Below, in pieces: positions 14,202 through 23,072 of a stretch of 64,000 bases of DNA. The DNA comes from Zea mays (Eukaryota; Streptophyta; Magnoliopsida; Poales; Poaceae): contig NW_023366914.1 in NCBI RefSeq assembly GCF_902167145.1, forward strand, positions 1-64,000, written 5' to 3'. The translations under genes were made by a program, and so were the position numbers. Each line of letters starts with the position of its first letter. Positions within the stretch are counted from its first letter, which is position 1. The notes beneath the pieces were generated by a model, which was not told where the DNA came from, searched no databases, and was given only the letters and a program-made list of their open reading frames with translations.

Positions 14202-17200
14202 AAGGTCGCTCATGGCTATTTTCATAAAAAATGGGGGTTGTGTGGCCATTTATCATCGACTAGAGGCTCATAAACCTCACCCCACATATGTTTCATTGCC
14301 ATAGATTACATTCTTGGATTTCTGGTGGAAACCATTTCTTGGTTAAAAACTCGTACGTGTTAGCCTTCGGTATTATTGGAAATGGTCATTCATGGCTATT
14401 TTCGGCAAAATGGGGGTTGTGTGGCCATTGATCGTCGACCAGAGGCTCATACACCTCACCCCACATATGTTTCCTTGTCGTAGATCACATTCTTGGATTT
14501 CTGGTGGAGACCATTTCTTGGTCAAAAATCAGTAGGTGTTAGCCTTCGATATTATTGAAAATGGTCGTTCATGGCTATTTTCGACAAAAATGGAGGTTGT
14601 GTGGCCATTGATCATCGACCAGAGGCTCATACACCTCACCCCACATATGTTTCCTTGCCATAGATCACATTCTTGGATTTCTGGTGGAGACCATTTCTTG
14701 GTCAAAAATCCGTAGGTGTTAGCCTTCGGTATTATTGAAAATGGTCGTTCATGGCTATTTTCGACAAAAATGGGGGTTGTGTGGCCATTGATCATCGACC
14801 AGACGCTCATACACCTCACCCCACATATGTTTCCTTGCCATAGATCACATTCTTGGATTTCTGGTGGAGACCATTTCTTGGTCTAAAATCCGTAGGTGTT
14901 AGCCTCTAGTATTATTGAAAATGGTCGCTCATGGCTATTTTCAAGGTCGCTCATGGCTATTTTCATAAAAAATGGGGGTTGTGTGGCCATTTATCATCGA
15001 CTAGAGGCTCATAAACCTCACCCCACATATGTTTCCTTGCCATAGATTACATTCTTGGATTTCTGGTGGAAACCATTTCTTGGTTAAAAACTCGTACGTG
15101 TTAGCCTTCGGTATTATTGAAAATGGTCATTCATGGCTATTTTCGGCAAAATGGGGGTCGTGTGGCCATTGATCGTCGACCAGAGGCTCAGACACCTCAC
15201 CCCACATATGTTTCCTTGTCGTAGATCACATTCTTGGATTTCTGGTGGAGACCATTTCTTGGTCAAAAATCCGTAGGTGTTAGCCTTCGATATTATTGAA
15301 AATGGTCATTCATGGCTATTTTCGGCAAAATGGGGGTTGTGTGGCCATTGATCATCGACCAGAGGCTCATACACCTCACCCCACATATGTTTCCTTGTCA
15401 TAGATCACATTCTTGGATTTCTGGTGGAGACCATTTCTTGGTCAAAAATCCGTAGGTGTTAGCCTTCGATATTATTGAAAATGGTCGTTCATGGCTATTT
15501 TCGACAAAAATGGGGGTTGTGTGGCCATTGATCATCGACCAGAGGCTCATACACCTCACCCCACATATGTTTCCTTGCCATAGATCACATTCTTGGATTT
15601 CTGGTGGAGACCATTTCTTGGTCAAAAATCCGTAGGTGTTAGCCTTCGGTATTATTGAAAATGGTCGTTCATGGCTATTTTCGACAAAAATGGGGGTTGT
15701 GTGGCCATTGATCATCGACCAGACGCTCATACACCTCACCCCACATATGTATCCTTGCCATAGATCACATTCTTGGATTTCTGGTGGAGACCATTTCTTG
15801 GTCTAAAATCCGTAGGTGTTAGCCTCTAGTATTATTGAAAATGGTCGCTCATGGCTATTTTCAAGGTCGCTCATGGCTATTTTCATAAAAAATGGGGGTT
15901 GTGTGGCCATTGATCGTCGACCAGAGGCTCATACACCTCACCCCACATATGTTTCCTTGCCATAGATCACATTCTTGGATTTCTGCTGGAGACCATTTCT
16001 TGGTCAAAATTCCGTAGGTGTTAGCCTTCGGTATTATTGAAAATGGTCGTTCATGGCTATTTTCGACAAAAATGGGGGTTGTGTGGCCATTGATCATCGA
16101 CCAGACGCTCATACACCTCACCCCACATATGTTTCCTTGCCATAGATCACATTCTTGGATTTCTGGTGGAGACCATTTCTTGGTCTAAAATCCGTAGGTG
16201 TTAGCCTCTAGTATTATTGAAAATGGTCGCTCATGGCTATTTTCAAGGTCACTCATGGCTATTTTCATAAAAAATGGGGGTTGTGTGGCCATTTATCATC
16301 GACTAGAGGCTCATAAACCTCACCCCACATATGTTTCCTTGCCATAGATTACATTCTTGGATTTCTGATGGAAACCATTTCTTGGTTAAAAACTCGTACG
16401 TGTTAGCCTTCGGTATTATTGAAAATGGTCATTCATGGCTATTTTCGGCAAAATGGGGGTTGTGTGGCCATTGATCGTCGACTAGAGGCTCATACACCTC
16501 ACCCCACATATGTTTCCTTGTCGTAGATCACATTCTTGGATTTCTGGTGGAGACCATTTCTTGGTCAAAAATCCATAGGTGTTAGCCTTCGATATTATTG
16601 AAAATGGTCGTTCATGGCTATTTTCGACAAAAATGGGGGTTGTGTGGCCATTGATTATCGACCAGAGGCTCTTACACCTCACCCCACATATGTTTCCTTG
16701 CCATAGATCACATTCTTGGATTTCTGGTGGAGACCATTTCTTGGTCAAAAATCCGTAGGTGTTAGCCTTCGGTATTATTGTAAATGGTCATTCATGGCTA
16801 TTTTCGACAAAAATGGGGGTTGTGTGGCCATTGATCATCGACCAGAGGCTCATACACCTCACCCCACATATGTTTCCTTGCCATAGATCACATTCTTGGA
16901 TTTCTGGTGGAGACCATTTCTTGGTCAAAAATCCGTAGGTCTTAGCCTCTAATATTATTGAAAATGGTCGCTCATGGCTATTTTCAAGGTCGCTCATGGC
17001 TATTTTCATAAAAAATGGGGGTTGTGTGGCCATTTATCATCGACTAGAGGCTCATAAACCTCACCCCACATATGTTTCCTTGCCATAGATTACATTCTTG
17101 GATTTCTGGTGGAAACCATTTCTTGGTTAAAAACTCATACGTGTTAGCCTTCGGTATTATTGAAAATGGTCATTCATGGCTATTTTCGGCAAAATGGGGG

Positions 17201-18391
17201 TTGTGTGGCCATTGATCGTCGACCAGAGGCTCATACACCTCACCCCACATATGTTTCCTTGTCGTAGATCACATTCTTGGATTTCTGGTGGAGACCATTT
17301 CTTGGTCAAAAATCCGTAGGTGTTAGCCTTCGATATTATTGAAAATGGTCATTCATGGCTATTTTCGGCAAAATGGGGGTTGTGTGGCCATTGATCGTCG
17401 ACCAGAGGCTCATACACCTCACCCCACATATGTTTCCTTGTCGTAGATCACATTCTTGGATTTCTGGTGGAGACCATTTCTTGGTCAAAAATCCGTAGGT
17501 GTTAGCCTTCGATATTATTGAAAATGGTCGTTCATGGCTATTTTCGACAAAAATGGGGGTTGTGTGGCCATTGATCATCGACCAGAGGCTCATACACCTC
17601 ACCCCACATATGTTTCCTTGCCATAGATCACATTCTTGGATTTCTAGTGGAGACCATTTCTTGGTCAAAAATCCGTAGGTGTTAGCCTTCGGTATTATTG
17701 AAAATGGTCGTTCATGGCTATTTTCGACAAAAATGGGGGTTGTGTGGCCATTGATCATCGACCAGATGCTCATACACCTTACCCCACATATGTTTCCTTG
17801 CCATAGATCACATTCTTGGATTTCTGGTGGAGACCATTTCTTGGTCTAAAATCCGTAGGTGTTAGCCTCTAGTATTATTGAAAATGGTCGCTCATGGCTA
17901 TTTTCAAGGTCGCTCATGGCTATTTTCATAAAAAAATGGGGGTTGTGTGGCCATTGATCGTCGACCAGAGGCTCATACACCTCACCCCACATATGTTTCC
18001 TTGCCATAGATCACATTCTTGGATTTCTGCTGGAGACCATTTCTTGGTCAAAATTCCGTAGGTGTTAGCCTTCGGTATTAATGAAAATGGTCGTTCATGG
18101 CTATTTTCGACAAAAATGGGGGTTGTGTGGCCATTGATCATCGACCAGACGCTCATACACCTCACCCCACATATGTTTCCTTGCCATAGATCACATTCTT
18201 GGATTTCTGGTGGAGACCATTTCTTGGTCTAAAATCCGTAGGTGTTAGCCTCTAGTATTATTGAAAATGGTCGCTCATGGCTATTTTCAAGGTCGCTCAT
18301 GGCTATTTTCATAAAAAATGGGGGTTGTGTGGCCATTTATCATCGACTAGAGGCTCATAAACCTCACCCCACATATGTTTCCTTGCCATAG

Positions 18392-18396
18392 ATTAC
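18392..18396. repeat. Target-site duplication, left copy (ATTAC)
   Basis: ATTAC directly precedes the first base of the left LTR and matches the five bases directly after the right LTR. A 5-bp duplication is normal for Ty3/gypsy integration. It lies inside the knob monomer motif 'catagattacattcttgg', which is intact in neighbouring units. Confidence 0.95.
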
Positions 18397-18472
18397 TGTT
18401 GGGGACTTGTTCTCAAATGCTTCGGTCCTGCGGAAGGCAAAAGTACAAGCGTGATGCGAAAGCAAATGACAG

Positions 18473-18502
18473 GTTCACGTGAACAGTACAGAGGTACTGT
18501 TC
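18473..18502. promoter_or_regulatory. Nested palindromes with G-box in left LTR
   Basis: GTTCACGTGAAC (18473-18484) is a perfect 12-bp palindrome centred on a CACGTG G-box. It overlaps a hairpin at 18481-18502 with 9-bp arms GAACAGTAC and GTACTGTTC around a 4-base loop. The block lies between the minus-strand TATA box and the expected start of transcription. Binding by bZIP or bHLH factors is possible from known G-box biology but is inference. Confidence 0.55.
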
Positions 18503-18504
18503 AT

Positions 18505-18514
18505 CTATTTATAG
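18505..18514 (-). promoter_or_regulatory. TATA box in left LTR (minus strand)
   Basis: The minus strand reads CTATAAATAG, a strong plant TATA element. In this 3' LTR copy, transcription from it would run leftward out of the element into knob satellite. Confidence 0.65.
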
Positions 18515-18733
18515 GCACAGGTCGCAGCCTGTGACAAATTACAATTATGCCCCTTGCGAAAGTTTACAGCATTGACTCAGACCTATATGTATAAAAAGGT
18601 CATTCTATCGCTATGTCGGTTTAAAACGCCGAAGCTCCATGAAAAGGGACCTTCGGCCATCTCTTGGAGACGACTTCAGCCGAAGCTGCTTCTTCGTGTG
18701 AGACCTTCGGCGCACCGAAGCACGACCCCAACA

Positions 18734-18746
18734 GTAGCCCCTTTCG
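18734..18746 (-). other. Polypurine tract next to the 3' LTR
   Basis: On the minus strand CGAAAGGGGCTAC lies directly before the LTR start TGTTGGGG. A purine run (GAAAGGGG) at this position is the plus-strand DNA primer site of LTR retrotransposons. Its location confirms that the left LTR is the 3' LTR. Confidence 0.8.
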
Positions 18747-18991
18747 CGGTGCTAGATCGTTCTTCGTAACGAGCTTGACCCGTGAAAAAAGCCTCTTCAG
18801 CTTCGGGAAGCCGGAGGTCCAAAAAACACCTTCCCTGAGCTCGTTGCGGAGAAACGATCCGACTTCCGAGCGCGTGTCGGTCCCACCTTGCAGAGTTACT
18901 GTTTGATCCTTGCGGTCCACTGCGCAGCGGGTACAAGTTACTGCGCGCCTGGTGTAACAATTCCGCCGCTTCGCCTTCTTACCTGCAGCAC

Positions 18992-18999
18992 TATATAAA
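18992..18999 (+). promoter_or_regulatory. Putative TATA box of the antisense gene
   Basis: TATATAAA lies about 195 bp upstream of the ATG at 19195, on the same strand as the antisense gene. A start site about 30 bp downstream would leave a leader of about 165 nt. It is inferred from sequence and position only. Confidence 0.5.
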
Positions 19000-19194
19000 C
19001 TGACAAGTAGTTGTGAAGTTACCACAGCATTCATTGCTATTTGCACTGTTCTGCTGCCGAAATTTTCCATCATAGCCGAAGCTTAAGTCCCAAAATCGAA
19101 CGAAGGTGCTTCTCAACGTCCGCTTCGTCAGAAAGAAGAGCTTCGGAGAAAAGAAAAAAGGAAAAAGTTTTTGACTTCCCAAACTTAGAATCAA

Positions 19195-22069
19195 ATGGCG
19201 AGAATACGATCTACTGCCAAAGTTGTACGTGAGGGAGACGAAGCCGAAGGTTCAGACACTGTGCCCATCTCCGAAGCAATGCAGCGTTCCGGTCTACTGA
19301 CTACAGAAGAAATGCCTGCTGCTGAAGCAGGCCCAACAACTGCCGAAGGAGAAGAAAACATTGAAGGGACTGACTCCGAAGATGACTATCACCTTGCTAC
19401 GCCCAGCAAGCCCAGTCACCTGGATTTTGGGAAATCAACTGTTTCAAAAGCTGACCTTTCGAAGATGGTGAAAGCAGGTTATTTCAATGAGGACCAGAAG
19501 AAGCTACTCCGCTTCGGGGAAGAAGAAACCACCCCGAAGCCAAGGAAGGATGAGATTGTTATTTTCAAGAGTTTTTTAAAAGCCGGGCTTAGATTCCCTC
19601 TCCACGGTATTGTTGCGGAGATACTAAGGAGGTTTGGTATCTACTTTCATCAATTGACTCCTAACGCCATCGTTAGGCTCAATGTTTATATCTGGGCCCT
19701 CCGAAGCCAAGCTGTGGAACCATTTGCTGACAGCTTCTGCCGAGCTCACGAATTACATTACCAAACAAAGGCCAGAAAAGATGGGCTACATGATAATTTC
19801 GGTTGCTATAATTTTGCCTACCGGAAGACAACAAAGTGTCCTGTCATCAGCTACCGAAGCAAATGGCCAGCAGGTTGGAAATCTGAGTGGTTTTATGTAA
19901 AAGTCGATGAAGACAAAGAAAAATTGGTACAAAGCCCTCTGGAGTTAATCTTCGGAGAGACAAGGCCACAATGCCACATTGGCGACCTAAAAGGTCCCAC
20001 CTGGGTTGCTCTGGGTGAATTTGAAATTATCTCAGAACATATTGGCACCAGGGATCTAGTTCAAGAGTTCTTGGCATTCAGAGTTTTCCCTACTCTAAAA
20101 GAGTGGGAGATGCCGAAGCTGGAGGGAGAGAAGAAGAAGGGGGAGCTTGTCCGGCTTCCCTATTACTTCAAGTTCAAGAAGTTCTTCAAAAAACCCTGCA
20201 AAGAATGGTTAGACACTGTTGAGGTGATGTGCAACGAAATCCTGGGGAATTACTCCAAAAAAGAGGATCAACTAATGACAGCAGCCTTCGGTGCCCGACC
20301 GAAACGAAGGCTGAACCGAGTGCTTGACGCCCTAGGCTTCGAATACCCAGACTACGAACAATTGAACAAGGGCACCGAGGGCCTCAAAAGAAAAAGAGTA
20401 GCCGAAGCTCTGATCAGGGATGAAGAAATACCAGCAAAGGAGAAGAAAGTTCTCAAGAAAAGAAAAATATCTGCTCCGAAGCGCAAATCACCCGAAGAAG
20501 AGGAGACCCCCACACCGCCTTCTACCAGCGACGTGGAGGAAATTTTAAAGGTAATGACTGAACCCATGCCTACGAAGCTAAGTCCACTAGGGCTCCAACT
20601 GACGAAGCTTTTTGAAAAGGTGGACGAGCCGGATCAACCGAAGATAAACAAACCCAAACGGCAAAGAATTATTGCGGTAACTGAGGTTATCGACAAAACT
20701 CCACCTAGGTTGTCAATTCAGAAAACGGCAGCTGCTGAAGGTAGAGCTTCGGAAGTCGCGGCTACCGAAGCTGCCACACCCGAAGATGTAAATTTAGAAA
20801 CTACTCTTGAAAATATTGACAAAATTTTGACGGAAAACATTGAAGAAGCTGCCACCGTTACTGAAGAAATCCTGGCCACAGTGCCAGGGAAAGGAAAAGA
20901 AATAGCCGAAGACCCCTCGGACGACGAAGCCTACTCTTTCCAGAACTTAGTTGGGCAAAAACTGACGAAGGACGAAATAGAAGAACTTAAAGACTACGCC
21001 AAGTCTTGCGGCTACAAGTCAGGTGCCCTCCTATTTGGGGGTGTAGATGATGAAAAACTAGGCTGTATTCGAGACCAGACTGGAGCTAAGGTAATCGGTA
21101 CTCTATCGAAGAGTATCGGTTTTCCGAAGCTAGAGACAGACATCAGCCGCTACCGACGACAACATATCGTCGGCAGCTTGTTTTATTCTAACTTCAAGGT
21201 AAACAACCTTTTTCTCTGGTTTTTATTGCCGTTAACAATGAAAATATTACTTAACATAAGTTGTTTCTGTTCAGAGCATGCTACTGAGCAAAGCTCTGAA
21301 GATGCAACAAGACTTGGAGGACAAAAAGCACGAAGCTATAATTGAAAACTTGGAAAGCAAAATAAAAGAGCAATCTGCCATCATTGAAAAGAAAGACTTC
21401 GAGCTCCAATCGACCGAAGGCTTGCTGGCTGAAACTGAGGCTAAAATATTAGAGTTAAATTCGAAGCTTATCAATCAATCAAAACAATTTGATCAGGAGA
21501 AGCTAGAACTGAATTCGAAGCTTAAAGCCGAAGTCCAGACCAGCTCAGAATTGAAGAAAGCATTAACAAGCCTTCAAGACAAATGCTTGAACTTTGGCAA
21601 TAATTGTATTGGACGATTAAAGAAGATATTTTACTCTGTTGGAGCCAGCAGTGGGAAATTTAACCCTTCGGCGGAAAATTTACCCCAGGCCTTCGATCAT
21701 ATTGAAGCTGAAATCGAAGAGCTTGACGAAGTTATAGCCGGGCACGGCGACTTCTGTGCCTGGGTAGCTTCTCGGGGTACCGCTGCTGCATTTCTGAAGG
21801 CCGGCTGCGAACATGGAAAGGTTGTCAACAGGCCCAACTTCACCTTATCTTCATCAATCCTGGATGATATGCCCGACCTCGCCCGAAGTATCTCCAATAG
21901 ATTTATAAAAATGGTATGGACAAAGGGCGGGCGAGAGAAAGCTGGAGACGAAGCCCGAAGTCATCTTGAACCAGTAAGAAATGACATTTCGTGCTTACCT
22001 TTTCCTTTGGGCTTGATTCTTATGATTCCTTGACTCATGTAGGATGACGAAGGTGAAGATGATGCCTAG
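19195..22069 (+). CDS. Antisense protein of Tat-lineage element (putative gypsy type transposon domain), three exons
   Basis: The function of this protein is unknown. It is encoded opposite to pol, as in several grass Tat elements. I model exons 19195-21198, 21275-21973 and 22043-22069, giving 909 aa. Both introns (76 and 69 bp) are GT...AG and phase 0, and the exons join in frame. Residues 1-118 are acidic and low-complexity. Residues about 119-240 match the PF04195 'putative gypsy type transposon' domain (key run FLKAGLRFPLH, then LTPNAIVRLNVYIWALRSQ). A basic cluster at about 396-433 could be a nuclear localisation signal. Exon 2 opens with a Lys/Glu-rich coiled coil (about residues 669-765), followed by a conserved-looking globular tail with HGDFCAWVASRGTA. 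The C-terminus is acidic (DDEGEDDA). The ATG is followed by G at +4, and a TATA box lies upstream. No internal stop or frameshift is seen. Without splicing, exon 1 would run to a stop at 21345 and lose the coiled coil. Confidence 0.82.
21199..21274 (+). other. Predicted intron 1 of the antisense gene
   Basis: The donor is AAG|GTAAAC at 21198/21199. The acceptor is TTCTGTTCAG|AG at 21274/21275, preceded by a T-rich stretch typical of plant introns. It is 76 bp long and phase 0. Removing it joins the long first reading frame to the coiled-coil frame that otherwise starts at the ATG at 21278. Confidence 0.78.
21974..22042 (+). other. Predicted intron 2 of the antisense gene
   Basis: The donor is CCA|GTAAGA at 21973/21974, close to consensus. 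The acceptor is CTCATGTAG|GA at 22042/22043, after a T-rich interior. It is 69 bp long and phase 0. Removing it replaces a hydrophobic read-through tail with a short acidic one that stops at 22067-22069. Confidence 0.7.
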
Positions 22070-22261
22070 GATATGTCGTCGAAGTTGTCGTCGAAGCTGA
22101 AGCTTAATGAAGACTTGTAATATATTTTTACCCTTCGATTGAGGTGCTTTGATGTGGACGAAATCAGTTTCTTGAGCCGAAGGCGAAAAAACACCTTCCC
22201 TTCTTTTCGTACACAACGAAGCATAAAAGGCCGCTTCCTCTTTTTGCCGAAGCCTTTCCTT

Positions 22262-22396
22262 ACATAACAAAACATAAAAGACTGCTACTCTTATCTGCCG
22301 AAGCTTTTATTTACATAACAAAACATAAAAGACTGCTACTCTTATCTGCCGAAGCTTTTATTTACATAACAAAACATAAAAGACTGCTACTCTTAT
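22262..22396. repeat. 51-bp tandem repeat, about 2.6 copies
   Basis: Units start at 22262, 22313 and 22364 with ACATAACAAAACATAAAAGA and continue through CTGCTACTCTTAT. The first two units are identical; the third stops after 33 bases. Diverged copies flank it ('acaacgaagcataaaaggcc' near 22213, 'acataacgaatcataacaaa' near 22441), so the array is older than its perfect core. Each full unit includes a GCCGAAGC motif. Confidence 0.9.
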
Positions 22397-22628
22397 ACAC
22401 AACGATTCATAAAAAACCACTTCTTCGAAACCTTTCTTTTACATAACGAATCATAACAAACCATTTATCCGAAACATTTCTCTGTGCCGAAGCAACCATT
22501 TAGGAACACAAATGCTATGAATGAATGCTTATGCATGCAAATGCCATGATGTAATGTGCAAATGAATGTCCGAAGCGTATGTCCGAAGCCACACTCATCC
22601 ATCGTTTTCTTAGGAGCAAACACACGTC

Positions 22629-22882
22629 AGCTCTGCATTCCCTTAGGAACGACTTTGGAGCACCTTTGCCTTTTACTTAGGCAGTATCAGCGTTGACTTT
22701 TCGCTGTAAGCTCTGCATCCCCCTAGGGACGTCTTTGGAGCTTCTTCGTCTTTTACTTAGACGGTATAAGCTCTGCATTCCCTTAGGAACGACTTTGGAG
22801 CTTCTTCGCCTTTTACTTTCGGCGGAATCAGCGTTGACTTTTCGCTGTGAGCTCTGCATCCCCTTAGGGACGTCTTTGGAGC
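22629..22882. repeat. Four-copy 33-bp motif array with alternating spacing
   Basis: The core begins AGCTCTGCATYCCCYTAGGR and continues ACGWCTTTGGAGC. It starts at 22629, 22709, 22769 and 22850, so spacings alternate 80, 60 and 81 bp. Copies 1 and 3 carry 'attcccttaggaacgac'; copies 2 and 4 carry 'atccccctagggacgtc' or a near match. The unit is therefore an A-B dimer of about 140 bp, duplicated. A minus-strand reading frame across it is repetitive, matches no family I know, and is not called as a gene. Confidence 0.85.
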
Positions 22883-23072
22883 TTCTTCTCTTTTTTAGTT
22901 TCGGCACTCGATGGTGCGCTCTCAGCTTTTACATTTACATTCTTTGGGGGATTTTGCTCTTATAAAACTAAAAAGAAAATTACATATGATGGCCCCATTA
23001 AAAACCTTTCTCCCCCTTTAGAAAGGAAAAGGGTGCCATGAAAAAGAAAAGAAAAGTCAAAATTACATCGAG

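Larger units (their letters stand above)
2470..18396 (-). repeat. knob180 satellite array, reverse orientation, left of the retrotransposon
   Basis: The same satellite is read here on the opposite strand (landmarks GGGGGTTGTGTGGCC, CACATATGTTTCCTTGCC, TGGTGGAGACCATTTCTTGG). Units are 179-180 bp, with 202-bp variants whose 22-bp insertion (CAAGGTCGCTC...) sits at 3937, 6117, 7577, 8497, 9237, 10157, 10539, 11281, 12741, 14201, 14942, 15862, 16244, 16985, 17905 and 18288. The spacings between these markers (1460, 920, 740, 382) define several higher-order periods. Monomer classes differ at the poly-A/G block: 'gacaaaaatggggg', 'ggcaaaatggggg', 'gacaaaaattaggg' and 'cataaaaaatggggg'. No gene is present. 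Confidence 0.95.
18397..18733 (-). repeat. Left LTR (3' LTR in element orientation)
   Basis: This 337-bp terminal repeat begins TGTTGGGGAC and ends GACCCCAACA on the plus strand, giving short TG...CA inverted ends. I read it base by base against 27071-27407 and found no difference. It contains a minus-strand TATA box (18505-18514), a G-box palindrome and a 22-bp hairpin (18473-18502). A plus-strand TATAAAAAG at 18590-18598 could act in the other direction. Confidence 0.96.
18734..19194. other. Region between 3' LTR and the antisense gene
   Basis: This 461-bp stretch holds the polypurine tract, then the putative promoter and 5' leader of the antisense gene. It is rich in CTTCGG/CCGAAG motifs, for example near 18799, 18974, 19079 and 19142. 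Overlapping short ORFs on both strands show no recognisable protein and are not called. Confidence 0.6.
22070..23072. other. Spacer between the convergent antisense gene and pol
   Basis: This kilobase lies between the 3' ends of the two element genes, which converge on it. It contains a 51-bp tandem array (22262-22396) with degraded flanking copies, an ATG-rich stretch near 22500-22570 (repeated 'aatgcatgcaaatgccatga'-like words), a four-copy 33-bp motif array (22629-22882) and T-rich sequence near 22880-23060. It probably carries the 3' ends of both transcripts. I see no convincing protein gene and no gag remnant. Confidence 0.6.

Noticed and set aside
31..18165. Dozens of 60-170-codon reading frames with repeated words such as WSMINGHTTPIF and FPCHRSHSWISGGDHFLV
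   Set aside because: They are translations of a 180-bp satellite whose length is a multiple of three. They start and stop wherever monomer variants dictate, occur on both strands of the same DNA, and show no domain.
18621..19073. Minus-strand 150-codon frame beside the 3' LTR
   Set aside because: It overlaps the LTR, the polypurine tract and the antisense gene's promoter region. It has no recognisable domain and shares space with frames on other strands. It was considered as a displaced gag and rejected for lack of any Gag or zinc-knuckle motif.
21278..22033. Separate coiled-coil gene starting at the ATG at 21278
   Set aside because: Canonical splice sites put it in frame with the upstream exon, and it lacks its own promoter signal, so it is better treated as exon 2 of the antisense gene.
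22677..22907. Minus-strand 76-codon Lys/Arg-rich frame
   Set aside because: It is the translation of the 33-bp motif array, and its repetitive protein simply mirrors the DNA repeat.
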